From Agriotes lineatus (Eukaryota > Arthropoda > Insecta > Coleoptera > Elateridae): a stretch of 64,000 nucleotides of DNA. Where the stretch lies: contig CALNHX010001063.1 in NCBI GenBank assembly GCA_940337035.1, positions 62,001-126,000 on the forward strand, read 5' to 3'. Each line of letters begins with the position of its first letter. Position 1 is the first letter of the stretch. Shown here piece after piece: positions 51,054 through 62,300 of this stretch. The notes under the pieces were generated by a model. The model did no database searches. It worked only from the letters and a program-made list of their open reading frames with translations, and was not told where the DNA came from. The position numbers and the translations under genes are program-made.

Positions 51054-51970
51054 TTTTTAACGAATTGTGTCAGATTCAAAACACAGGCTCCAGCAGTGTT
51101 TTAGTCAAGTTGGCTGCTAGTTCACAGGAGTTAAGTCTCTCTCTTCAAAGCTACTGAAATTGACAGCCTAGCTGTGGAAATACGTATTTAGGGGTTGTTA
51201 GGTATCTGCGTAGTTAGGAGTTTTTAACGAATTGTGTCAGATTTAAAACACAGGCTCCAGCAGTGTTTTAGTGAAGCCGGTTTCCGATTCACAAGAGTTA
51301 AGTCTCTCTCTTCAAAGCTACTGAAATTGACAGCCTAGCTGTGAAAATACGTATTTAACGGTTGCTGGATATTTATGTGTTTTTAACGAATTGTGTCAGT
51401 TTCAAAACACAGGCTCCAGCAGTGTTTTAGTCAAGTTGGCTGCTAGTTCACAGAAGTTAAGTCTCTCTCTTCAAACCTACTGAAATTGACAGCCTAGCTG
51501 TGGAAATACGTATTTAGCGGTTGTTAGATATCTGCGTAGTTTTCAGTGTTTTAGTCAAGTTGGCTGCTAGTTCACAGGAGTTAAGTCTCTCTCTTCAAAG
51601 CTCTCTACTAGCTGTGAAAATACGTATTTAGCGGTTGCTAAATATTTATGTGTTTTTAACGAATTGTGTCAGATTCAAAACACAGGCTCCAGCAGTGTTT
51701 TAGTGAAGCCGGCTTCCGATTTACAGGAGTTAAGTCTCTTTCTTCAAAGCTACAGAAATTGACAGCCTAGCTGTGAAAATACGTATTTAGCGGTTGCTAA
51801 TTATTTATGTGTTTTTCACGAATTGTGTCAGATTCAAAAAACAGGCTCCTGCAGAGTTTTAGTGAAGCCGGCTTCCGATTCACAGGAGTTAAGTCTCTCT
51901 TTTCAAAGCTACTGAAATTGACAGCCTAGCTGTGGAAATACGTATTTAGCGGTTGCTAAATATTTATGTG
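51054..51970 (+). repeat. 917-bp tandem duplication, copy 1
   Basis: This segment, starting at a tttttaacgaattg box, is repeated immediately downstream. Every diagnostic variant I compared is shared, including ggggttgttaggtatctg, gaagccggtttccg, gttgctggat and the truncated monomer. It covers six monomers, one of them truncated to 114 bp. The breakpoints lie in the box common to all monomers, which points to unequal exchange between misaligned monomers. Confidence 0.8.
51496..51609 (+). repeat. truncated monomer (114 bp), first copy
   Basis: The monomer starts as the 167-bp class (ttagatatctgcgtag), then jumps to ttttcagtgttttagtc and ends with gctctctactagctgtg instead of gctactgaaattgacagcctagctgtg. 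It has therefore two scars: a large internal loss after gcgtagtt and a 10-base net loss near the monomer end. The agctgt-to-agctgt step is 114 bp. Confidence 0.8.
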
Positions 51971-52887
51971 TTTTTAACGAATTGTGTCAGATTCAAAACA
52001 CAGGCTCCAGCAGTGTTTTAGTCAAGTTGGCTGCTAGTTCACAGGAGTTAAGTCTCTCTCTTCAAAGCTACTGAAATTGACAGCCTAGCTGTGGAAATAC
52101 GTATTTAGGGGTTGTTAGGTATCTGCGTAGTTAGGAGTTTTTAACGAATTGTGTCAGATTTAAAACACAGGCTCCAGCAGTGTTTTAGTGAAGCCGGTTT
52201 CCGATTCACAAGAGTTAAGTCTCTCTCTTCAAAGCTACTGAAATTGACAGCCTAGCTGTGAAAATACGTATTTAACGGTTGCTGGATATTTATGTGTTTT
52301 TAACGAATTGTGTCAGTTTCAAAACACAGGCTCCAGCAGTGTTTTAGTCAAGTTGGCTGCTAGTTCACAGAAGTTAAGTCTCTCTCTTCAAACCTACTGA
52401 AATTGACAGCCTAGCTGTGGAAATACGTATTTAGCGGTTGTTAGATATCTGCGTAGTTTTCAGTGTTTTAGTCAAGTTGGCTGCTAGTTCACAGGAGTTA
52501 AGTCTCTCTCTTCAAAGCTCTCTACTAGCTGTGAAAATACGTATTTAGCGGTTGCTAAATATTTATGTGTTTTTAACGAATTGTGTCAGATTCAAAACAC
52601 AGGCTCCAGCAGTGTTTTAGTGAAGCCGGCTTCCGATTTACAGGAGTTAAGTCTCTTTCTTCAAAGCTACAGAAATTGACAGCCTAGCTGTGAAAATACG
52701 TATTTAGCGGTTGCTAATTATTTATGTGTTTTTCACGAATTGTGTCAGATTCAAAAAACAGGCTCCTGCAGAGTTTTAGTGAAGCCGGCTTCCGATTCAC
52801 AGGAGTTAAGTCTCTCTTTTCAAAGCTACTGAAATTGACAGCCTAGCTGTGGAAATACGTATTTAGCGGTTGCTAAATATTTATGTG
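51971..52887 (+). repeat. 917-bp tandem duplication, copy 2
   Basis: This copy matches 51054-51970 at an offset of 917 with no difference noticed by eye. Just downstream the sequence reads gtgaagtcgg where copy 2 itself began gtcaagttgg, so the repeat stops after two copies. A more diverged relative of the same block lies at about 53700-54620. Confidence 0.8.
52413..52526 (+). repeat. truncated monomer (114 bp), second copy
   Basis: It has the same two scars as the copy at 51496, placed 917 bp downstream. The match of both scars makes independent origin very unlikely. Confidence 0.8.
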
Positions 52888-55379
52888 TTTTTAACGAATT
52901 GTGTCAGATTCAAAACACAGGCTCCAGCAGTGTTTTAGTGAAGTCGGCTTCCGATTCACAGGAGTTAAGTCTCTCTCTTCAAAGCTACTGAAATTGACAG
53001 CCTAGCTGTGAAAATACGTATTTAGCGGTTGCTAAATGATTATGTGTTTTTAACGAATTGTGTCAGATTCAAAACACAGGCTCCAGCAGTGTTTTAGTGA
53101 AGTCGGCTTCCGATTCACAGGAGTTAAGTCTCTCTCTTCAAAGCTACTGAAATTGACAGCCTAGCTGTGAAAATACATATTTAGCGGTTGCTAAATATTT
53201 ATGTGTTTTTAACGAATTGTGTCAGATTCAAAACACAGGCTCCAGCAGTGTTTTAGTTAAGTCGGCTTCCGATTTACAGGAGTTAAGTCTCTCTCTTCAA
53301 AGCTACTGAAATCGACAGCCTAGCTGTGGAAATACGTATTTAGCGGTTGTTAGATATCTGCATAGTTAAAAGTTTTTAACGAATTGTGTCAGATTCAAAA
53401 CACAGGCTCCAGCAGTGTTTTAGTGAAGCCGGCTTCCGATTTACAGGAGTTAAGTCTCTCTCTTCAAAGCTACAGAAATTGACAGCCTAGCTGTGAAAAT
53501 ACGTATTTAGCGGTAGCTAATTATTTATGTGTTTTTCACGAATTGTGTCAGATTCAAAACACAGGCTCCTGCAGAGTTTTAGTGAAGCCGGCTTCCGATT
53601 CACAGGAGTTAAGTCTCTCTTTTCAAAGCTACTGAGATTGACAGCCTAGCTGTCGGAATACGTATTTAGCGGTTGTTAGATATCTGCGTAGTTAGGAGTT
53701 TTTAACGAATTGTGTCAGATTCAAAACACAGGCTCCAGCAGTGTTTTAGTCAAGTTGGCTGCTAGTTCACAGGAGTTAAGTCTCTCTCTTCAAAGCTACT
53801 GAAATTGACAGCCTAGCTGTGGAAATACGTATTTAGGGGTTGTTAGGTATCTGCGTAGTTAGGAGTTTTTAACGAATTGTGTCAGATTTAAAACACAGGC
53901 TCCAGCAGTGTTTTAGTGAAGCCGGCTTCCGATTCACAAGAGTTAAGTCTCTCTCTTCAAAGCTACTGAAATTGACAGCCTAGCTGTGAAAATACGTATT
54001 TAACGGTTGCTGAATATTTATGTGTTTTTAACGAATTGTGTCAGTTTCAAAACACAGGCTCCAGCAGTGTTTTAGTCAAGTTGGCTGCTAGTTCACAGAA
54101 GTTAAGTCTCTCTCTTCAAACCTACTGAAATTGACAGCCTAGCTGTGGAAATACGTATTTAGCGGTTGTTAGATATCTGCGTAGTTTTCAGTGTTTTAGT
54201 CAAGTTGGCTGCTAGTTCACAGGAGTTAAGTCTCTCTCTTCAAAGCTCTCTACTAGCTGTGAAAATACGTATTTAGCGGTTGCTAAATATTTATGTGTTT
54301 TTAACGAATTGTGTCAGATTCAAAACACAGGCTCCAGCAGTGTTTTAGTGAAGCCGGCTTCCGATTTACAGGAGTTAAGTCTCTTTCTTCAAAGCTACAG
54401 AAATTGACAGCCTAGCTGTGAAAATACGTATTTAGCGGTTGCTAATTATTTATGTGTTTTTCACGAATTGTGTCAGATTCAAAAACAGGCTCCTGCAGAG
54501 TTTTAGTGAAGCCGGCTTCCGATTCACAGGAGTTAAGTCTCTCTTTTCAAAGCTACTGAAATTGACAGCCTAGCTGTGGAAATACGTATTTAGCGGTTGC
54601 TAAATATTTATGTGTTTTTAACGAATTGTGTCAGATTCAAAACACAGGCTCCAGCAGTGTTTTAGTGAAGTCGGCTTCCGATTCACAGGAGTTAAGTCTC
54701 TCTCTTCAAAGCTACTGAAATTGACAGCCTAGCTGTGAAAATACGTATTTAGCGGTTGCTAAATGATTATGTGTTTTTAACGAATTGTGTCAGATTCAAA
54801 ACACAGGCTCCAGCAGTGTTTTAGTGAAGTCGGCTTCCGATTCACAGGAGTTAAGTCTCTCTCTTCAAAGCTACTGAAATTGACAGCCTAGCTGTGAAAA
54901 TACGTATTTAGCGGTTGCTAAATATTTATGTGTTTTTAACGAATTGTGTCAGATTCAAAACACAGGCTCCAGCAGTGTTTTAGTGAAGTCGGCTTCCGAT
55001 TCACAGGAGTTAAGTCCCTCTCTTCAAAGCTACTGAAATTGACAGCCTAGCTGTGGAAATACGTATTTATCGGTTGTTAAATATTTATGTGGTTAAGAGT
55101 TTTTAATGAATTGTATCAAATTCAAACCACAGGTTTCAACATGGTTTTAGTTAAGATGGCTTCCCAGTCTCTCTTCAAGGCTACTTAAGATGATAGCTTA
55201 GCTGTCGAAATACGTATTTAGCGGTTGTTAGATATTTATGTGGTTAGGGGTTTTTAACGAATTGTGTCAGATTCAAAACACAGGCTCCAGCAGTGTTTTA
55301 GTGAAGTTGGCTTCCGGTTCACAGGAGTTAAGTCTCTCTCTTCAAAGCTACTGAAATTGACAGCCTAGCTGTGGAAATA
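52888..55379 (+). repeat. domain IV, middle part
   Basis: These are canonical and 167-bp monomers in an order that partly repeats 50480-52900, including the third truncated monomer and the gcggtagctaatt copy. From 54570 there is a run of very similar canonical monomers reading gtgaagtcggcttccg, one of which has gctaaatgattatg. That run recurs at 55500-56010 with the same gctaaatgattatg copy, a step of about 0.96 kb. Confidence 0.65.
54141..54254 (+). repeat. truncated monomer (114 bp), third copy
   Basis: It has the same two scars, 1728 bp beyond the second copy. Surrounding monomers differ slightly from the first two (gaagccggcttccg and gttgctgaat), so this is an older duplicate of the block. 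Confidence 0.8.
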
Positions 55380-55406
55380 CGTATTTAGCGGTTGTTAATT
55401 ATTTAT

Positions 55407-55425
55407 GTGTTTAGGGGTTTTTAAC
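55407..55425 (+). repeat. form intermediate between 167- and 159-bp classes
   Basis: The box reads gtgtttaggggtttttaac. Removing eight bases between the two TTT runs gives exactly gtgtttttaac, the canonical box. The same state is present at 56369-56387. It is a plausible parent for the 159-bp form by deletion between 3-bp direct repeats. Confidence 0.6.
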
Positions 55426-56368
55426 GAATTGTGTCAGATTCAAAACACAGGCTCCAGCAGTGTTTTAGTGAAGCCGGCTTCCGATTCACAGGAGTTAAGT
55501 CTCTCTTTTCAAAGCTACTGAAATTGACAGCCTAGCTGTGGAAATACGTATTTAGCGGTTGCTAAATATTTATGTGTTTTTAACGAATTGTGTCAGATTC
55601 AAAACACAGGCTCCAGCAGTGTTTTAGTGAAGTCGGCTTCCGATTCACAGGAGTTAAGTCTCTCTCTTCAAAGCTACTGAAATTGACAGCCTAGCTGTGA
55701 AAATACGTATTTAGCGGTTGCTAAATGATTATGTGTTTTTAACGAATTGTGTCAGATTCAAAACACAGGCTCCAGCAGTGTTTTAGTGAAGTCGGCTTCC
55801 GATTCACAGGAGTTAAGTCTCTCTCTTCAAAGCTACTGAAATTGACAGCCTAGCTGTGAAAATACGTATTTAGCGGTTGCTAAATATTTATGTGTTTTTA
55901 ACGAATTGTGTCAGATTCAAAACACAGGCTCCAGCAGTGTTTTAGTGAAGTCGGCTTCCGATTCACAGGAGTTAAGTCCCTCTCTTCAAAGCTACTGAAA
56001 TTGACAGCCTAGCTGTGAAATACGTATTTAGCGGTTGTTAAATATTTATGTGGTTAGGAGTTTTTAATGAATTGTATCAGATTCAAACCACAGGTTTCAA
56101 CATGGTTTTAGTTAAGATGGCTTCCCAGTCTCTCTTCAAGGCTACTTAAGATGATAGCTTAGCTTGTCGAAATACGTATTTAGCGGTTGTTAGATATTTA
56201 TGTGGTTAGGGGTTTTTAACGAATTGTGTCAGATTCAAAACACAGGCTCCAGCAGTGTTTTAGTGAAGTTGGCTTCCGGTTCACAGGAGTTAAGTCTCTC
56301 TCTTCAAAGCTACTGAAATTGACAGCCTAGCTGTGGAAATACGTATTTAGCGGTTGTTAAATATTTAT

Positions 56369-56387
56369 GTGTTTAGGGGTTTTTAAC
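56369..56387 (+). repeat. second intermediate box
   Basis: This is identical in state to the box at 55407-55425: gtgttt, then agggg, then tttttaac. It sits in a monomer that also has gttgttaaatatt and a one-base loss in the later ttaagtggcttcc segment. Confidence 0.6.
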
Positions 56388-56642
56388 GAATTGTGTCAGA
56401 TTCAAAACACAGCCTCCAGCAGTGTTTTAGTTAAGTGGCTTCCGATTCACAGGAGTTAAGTCTCTCTCTTCAAAGCTACTGAAATTGACAACCTAGCAGT
56501 GAAAATACGTATTTAGCGGTTGTTAGATATTTATGTGTTTTTAACGAATTGTGTCAGATTCAAAACACAGGCTCCAGCAATGTTTCAGTTATGTTGGATT
56601 CCAGTTCACAGTAGTCAAGTCTCTCTCTTCAAAGCTATTGAA

Positions 56643-56808
56643 ATTGACAGTCTAGCTGTGGAAATATGTATTTAGCGGTTGCTAAATATTTATGTGGTTA
56701 GGGGTTTTTAACTAATTGTGTCAGATTCAACCACAGGTTTCAACATGGTTTTAGTTAAGATGGCTTCCCAGTGGAAGGAGCTAAGTCTCTCTCGTCAAGG
56801 CTACTTAA
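56643..56808 (+). repeat. full-length parent-like form of the 151-bp class
   Basis: This monomer has the short-class markers (actaattg, caggtttcaacatgg, ctacttaagatgatagctt) but keeps the bases gtggaaggagctaa that every other copy of the class lacks. Removing 14 bases between two AGT triplets, plus two bases of the CT run, yields the short form. Its own length is 166 bp, one less than 167 because attcaaccac has lost an A. It is the only such copy I found. Confidence 0.75.
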
Positions 56809-56813
56809 GATGA
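56745..56813 (+). other. 22-codon ATG frame in the full-length monomer
   Basis: The ATG in caacATGG opens a 22-codon frame ending at TGA. The frame aligns with the open frame of canonical monomers (VLVK.AS...ELSLS.Q.Y), whereas the 16-base loss shifts it in the 151-bp class. Nothing else supports translation. Confidence 0.25.
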
Positions 56814-58027
56814 TAGCTTAGCTGTCGAAATACGTATTTAGCGGTTGTTAAATATTTATGTGGTTAGCGGTTTTTAACGAATTGTGTCAGATTCAAAACA
56901 CAGGTACCAGCAGTTTTTTAGTCAAGTTGGCTTCTGGTACACAGGAATTAAGTCTCTCTCTTCAAAGCTACTGAAATTGACAGCCTAGCTGTCGGAATAC
57001 GTATTTAGCGGTTGTTAGACATCTGCGTCGTTAGGAGTTTTTAACGAATTGTGTCAAATTCAAAACACAGGCTCTAGCAGTGTTTTAGTCAAGTTGGCTG
57101 CCAGTTCACAGGAGTTAAGTCTCTCTCTTCAAAGCTACTGAATTGACAGCCTAGCTGTAGAAATACGTATTTAGCGGTTGTTAGATATCAGCGTAGTTAG
57201 GAGTTTTTAACGAATTGTGTCAGATTCAAAACACAGGCTCCAGCAGTGTTTTAGTGAAGCCGGCTTCCGATTCACAGGAGTTAAGTCTCTCTCTTCAAAG
57301 CTACTGAAATTGACAGCCTAGCTGTGAAAATACGTATTTAGCGGTTGCTAAATATTTATGTGTTTTTAACGAATTGTGTCAGATTCAAAACACAGGCTCC
57401 AGCAGAGTTTTAGTTAAGTTGCTTCCGATTCACAGGAGTTTAGTCTTTCTCTTCAAAGCTGCAGAAATTGACAGCCTAGCTGTGAAAATACGTATTTAGC
57501 GGTTGCTAAATATTTATGTGTCTTTAACGAATTGTGTCAGATTCAAAACACAGGCTCCAGCAGTGTTTTAGTCAAGTTGGCTGCCAGTTCACAGGAGTTA
57601 AGTCTCTCTCTTCAATGCTACTGAAATTGACAGCCTAGCTGTGGACATACGTATTCAGCGGTTGTCAGATATCTGCGTAGTTAGGAGTTTTTTACGAATT
57701 GTGTCAGATTCAAAACACAGGCTCCAGCAGTGTTTTTAGTGAAGCCGGCTTCCGATTTACAGGAGTTAAGTCTCTTTCTTCAAAGCTACAGAAATTGACA
57801 GCCTAGCTGTGAAAATACGTATTTAGCGGTTGCTAATTATTTATGTGTTTTTCACGAATTGTGTCAGATTCAAAACACAGGCTCCTGCAGAGTTTTAGTG
57901 AAGCCGCGTTCCGATTCACAGGAGTTAAGTCTCCCTTTTCAAAGCTACAGAAATTGACAGCCTAGCTGTCGGAATACGTATTTAGCGGTTGTTAGATATC
58001 TGCGTAGTTAGGAGTTTTTAACGAATT

Positions 58028-58435
58028 GTGTCCGATTCAAAACACAGGCTCCAGCAGTGTTTTAGTCAAGTTGGCTGCCAGTTCACAGGAGTTAAGTCTC
58101 TCTTTTCAAAGCTACTGAAATTGACAGCTAGCTGTGAAAATACGTATTTAGCGGTTGCTAAATATTTATGTGTTTTTAACGAATTGTGTCAGTTTCAAAA
58201 CACAGGGTCCAGCAGAGTTTTAGTTAAGTTGGCTTCAGATTCACAAGAGTTAAGTCTTTCTCTTCAAAGCTACAAAAATTGGCAGCCTAGCTGTGAAAAT
58301 ACGTATTTAGCGGTTACTAAATATTTATGTGTTTTTAACGAATTGTGTCAGATTAAAAACACAGGCTCCGGCAGTGTTTTAGTGAAGTCGGCTTCCGATT
58401 CACAAGAGTTAAATCTCTCTCTTCAAAGCTACTGA
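58028..58435 (+). other. 135-codon open stretch made by a 1-base loss
   Basis: It begins at GTG in a different frame of one monomer. The frame joins the usual open frame where a C is lost at the agctagc palindrome, and it then reads two more monomers through aaa and tgg. The first 33 or so residues therefore have no counterpart in the other open stretches. It is an accident of an indel in a repeat, with no ATG start and no recognisable domain. Confidence 0.15.
58124..58135. repeat. perfect 12-bp palindrome
   Basis: Loss of one C turns inverted repeat 1 into ACAGCTAGCTGT, a perfect palindrome. The same loss shifts the reading frame and creates the longest open stretch of the window (58028-58435). 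Confidence 0.7.
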
Positions 58436-59389
58436 AATTGACAGCCTAGCTGTGAAAATACGTATTTAGCGGTTGCTAAATATTTATGTGTTTTTAACGA
58501 ATTGTGTCAGATTCAAAACACAGGCTCCAGCAGTGTTTTAGTGAAGCCGGCTTCCGATTCACAGGACTTAGTCTCTCTCTTCAAAGCTACTGAAATTGAC
58601 AGCCTAGCTGTGGAAATACGTATATAGCGGTTGTTAGATATCTGTGTAGTTAGGAGTTTTAACGAATTGTGTCAGATTCAAGCCACAGGCTCCAGCAGTG
58701 TTTTAGTGAAGCCGGCTTCCGATTCACAAGAGTTAAGTCTCTCTCTTCAAAGCTACTGAAATTGACAGCCTAGCTGTGAAAATACGTATTTAGCGGTTGC
58801 TAAATATTTATGTGTTTTTAACGAATTGTGTCAGATTAAAAACACAGGCTCCGGCAGTGTTTTAGTGAAGTCGGCTTCCGATTCACAGGAGTTAAGTCTC
58901 TCTCTTCAAAGCTACAGAAATTGACAGCCTAGCTGTGAAAATACGTATTTAGCGGTTGCTAATCATTTATGTGTTTTTAACGAATTGTGTCAGATTCAAA
59001 ACACAGGCTCCAACAGTGTTTTAGTTAAGTCGGCTTCCGATTCACAGGAGTTAAGTCTCTCTTTTCAAAGCTACTGAAATTGACAGCCTAGCTGTGAAAA
59101 TACGTATTTAGCGGTTGCTAAATATTTATGTGGTTAGGGGTTTTTAACGAATTGTGTCAGATTCAAAACACAGGCTCCAGCAGAGTTTTAGTGAAGTCGG
59201 CTTCCGATGCACAGAAGTAAGTCTCTCTTCAAAGCTACTGAAATTGACAGCCTAGCTGTAAAAATACGTATTTAGCGGTTGCTAAATATTTATGTGTTTT
59301 AACGAATTGTGTCAGATTCAAAACACAGGCTCCAACAATGATTTAGTCAAGTTGGCTTCCGATTCACAAAGATATGTCTCTCTCTTCAA

Positions 59390-62300
59390 AGCTATTGAAT
59401 TTGTCAGCCTAGCTGTGAAAATACGTATTTAGCGGTTGCTAATCATTTATGTGTTTTTAACGAATTGTGTCAGATTCAAAACACAGGCTCCAGCAGTGTT
59501 TTAGTTAAGCCGGCTTCCGATTCACAGGAGTTAAGTCTCTCTCTTCAAAGCTACTAAAATTGACAGCCTAGCTGTGAAATACATATTTAGCGGTTGCTAA
59601 ATATTTATGTGTTTTTAACGAATTGTGTCAGATTAAAAACACAGGCTCCAGCAGTGTTTTAGTCAAGTCGGCTTCCGATTTACAGGAGTTAAGTCTCTTT
59701 CTTCAAAGCTACTGAAATTGACAGCCTAGCTGTGAAAATACGTATTTAGCGGTTGCTAAATGTTTATGTGTTTTTAACGAATTGTGTCAGATTCAAAAGA
59801 CAGGCTCTAGCAGAGTTTTAGTAAAGTTGGCTTCCGATTCACAAGAGTTAAGTCTTTCTCTTCAAAGCTACAGAAATTGACAGCCTAGCTGTGAAAATAC
59901 GTATTTAGCGGTTGTTAAATATTTATGTGGTTAGGAGTTTTTAACTAATTGTTTCAAATTCAAACCACAGGTTTCAACATGGTTTTAGTTAAGATGGCTT
60001 CCCAGTCTCTCTTCAAGGCTACTTAAGATGATTGCTTAGCCGTCGAAATACGTATTTAGCGGTTGTTAGATATTTATGTGGTTAGGGGTTTTTAACGAAT
60101 TGTGTCAGATTCAAAACACAGGCTCCAGCAGTGTTTTAGTAAAGTTGGCTTCCGGTTTACAGGAGTTAAGTCTCTCTCTTCAAAACTACTGAAATTGACA
60201 GCCTAGCTGTGGAAATACGTATTTAGCGGTTGCTAAATGGTTATGTGTTTTTAACGAATTGTGTCAGATTCAAAACACAGGCTCCAGCAGAGTTTTAGTT
60301 AAGTTGGCTTCCGATTCACAGGAGTTAAGTCTTTCTCTTCAAAGCTACAGAAATTGATAGCCTAGCTGTGAAAATACGTATTTAACGGTTGCTAAATATT
60401 TATGTGTTTTTAACGAACTGTGTCAGATTCAAAACACAGGCTCCGGCAGTGTTTTAGTGAAGTCGGCCTCCGATTCACAAGAGTTAGGTCTCTCTCTTCA
60501 AAGCTACAGAAATTGACAGCCTAGCTGTGAAAATACGTATTTAGCGGTTGCTAAATAATTATGTGTTTTTAACGAATTGTGTCAGATTCAAAACACAGGC
60601 TCCAGCAGTGTTTTAGTGAAGCCGGCTTCCGATTCACAGGAGTTAAGTCTCTCTCTTCAGCACTACTGAAATTGACAGCCTAGCTGTGGAAATACGTATT
60701 TAGCGGTTGCTAAATATTTATGTGTTTTTAACGAATTGTGTTAGATTCAAAACACAAGCTTCAGCAGAGTTTTAGTTAAGTTGGCTTCCGATTCACAGGA
60801 GTTAAGTCTTTCTCTTCAAAGCTACAGAAATTGACAGCCTAGCTGTGAAAATACGTATTTAGCGGTTGCTAAATATTTATGTGTTTTTAACGAATTGTGT
60901 CAGATTAAAAACACAGGCTTCAGCAGTGTTTTAGTGAAGTCGGCTTCCGATTCACAAGAGTTAAGTCTCTTTCTTCAAAGCTACTGAAATTGACAGCCTA
61001 GCTGTGAAAATACGTATTTAGCGGTTGCTAAATATTTATGTGTTTTTAACGAATTGTGTCAGATTCAAAACACAGGCTCCAGCAGTGTTTTAGTGAAGCC
61101 GGCTTCCGATTCACAGGAGTTAAGTCTCTCTCTTCAAAGCTACAGAAATTGACAGCCTAGTTGTGAAAATACGTATTTAGCGGATGCTAAATATTTATGT
61201 GTTTTTAACGAATTGTGCCAGATTCAAAACACAGGCTCCAGCAGTGTTTTAGTGAAGCCGGCTTCCGATTCACAGGAGTTAAGTCTCTCTCTTCAAAGTT
61301 ACAGAAATTGACAGCCTAGCTGTGAAAATACGTATTTAGCGGTTGCTAATCATTTATGTGTTTTTAACGAATTGTGTCATATTCAAAACACAGGCTCCAG
61401 CAGTGTTTTAGTTAAGTCGGCTTCCGATTTACAGGAGTTAAGTCTCTCTCTTCAAAGCTACTAAAATTGACAGCCTAGCTGTAAAAATACATATTTAGCG
61501 GTTGCTAAATATTTATGTGTTTTTAACGAATTGTGTCAGATTAAAAACACAGGCTCCAGCAGTGTTTTAGTCAAGTCGGCTTCCGATTTACAGGAGTTAA
61601 GTCTCTCTCTTCAAAGCTACTGAAATTGACAGCCTAGCTGTGAAAATACGTATTTAGCGGTTGCTAAATGTTTATGTGTTTTTAACGAATTGTGTCAGAT
61701 TCAAAAGACAGGCTCTAGCAGAGTTTTAGTAAAGTTGGCTTCCGATTCACAAGAGTTAAGTCTTTCTCTTCAAAGCTACAGAAATTGACAGCCTAGCTGT
61801 GAAAATACGTATTTAGCGGTTGTTAAATATTTATGTGGTTAGGAGTTTTTAACTAATTGTTTCAAATTCAAACCACAGGTTTCAACATGGTTTTAGTTAA
61901 GATGGCTTCCCAGTCTCTCTTCAAGGCTACTTAAGATGATAGCTTAGCCGTCGAAATACGTATTTAGCGGTTGTTATATATTTATGTGGTTAGGGGTTTT
62001 TAACGAATTGTGTCAGATTCAAAACACAGGCTCCAGCAGTGTTTTAGTGAAGTTGGCTTCCGGTTTACAGGAGTTAAGTCTCTCTCTTCAAAACTACTGA
62101 AATTGACAGCCTAGCTGTGGAAATACGTATTTAGCGGTTGCTAAATAGTTATGTGTTTTTAACGAATTGTGTCAGATTCAAAACACAGGCTCCAGCAGAG
62201 TTTTAGTTAAGTTGGCTTCCGATTCACAGGAGTTAAGTCTTTCTCTTCAAAGCTACAGAAATTGATAGCCTAGCTGTGAAAATACGTATTTAACGATTGC

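Larger units (their letters stand above)
55380..57160 (+). repeat. island of diverged monomers
   Basis: Monomers here carry many private changes not seen elsewhere in my reading: tttcagttatgttggattcc, cagtagtcaag, aaatatgtatt, aggtaccagcag, cttctggtacac and gacatctgcgtcg. Most retain the 8-base insert, and one retains the segment lost from the 151-bp class. The mix of private substitutions and apparently ancestral indel states suggests an older layer that escaped recent homogenisation. Canonical copies at 55500-56010 are embedded in it. Confidence 0.65.
57300..58930 (+). repeat. segment matching 1.63-3.40 kb
   Basis: The order and private variants of 1631-3400 reappear here: gagtttagtctttctc with agctgcag, tgtctttaacg, gtggacatacg, gagttttttacg, ctcctgcagag, and the pair cacagggtcc plus ggcttcagattc. 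One monomer (about 1800-1958) is missing, and single-base losses have accumulated (aagttgcttcc, gacagctagc, gagttttaacg). It is a long-range copy about 56 kb from its partner. Confidence 0.75.

Noticed and set aside
2674..58435. Tandem-repeat protein gene read from the open frame
   Set aside because: All four open stretches start at TTG or GTG, the consensus frame lacks ATG, in-frame TGA or TAA occurs in nearly every monomer, and 8- and 16-base indels shift the frame freely.
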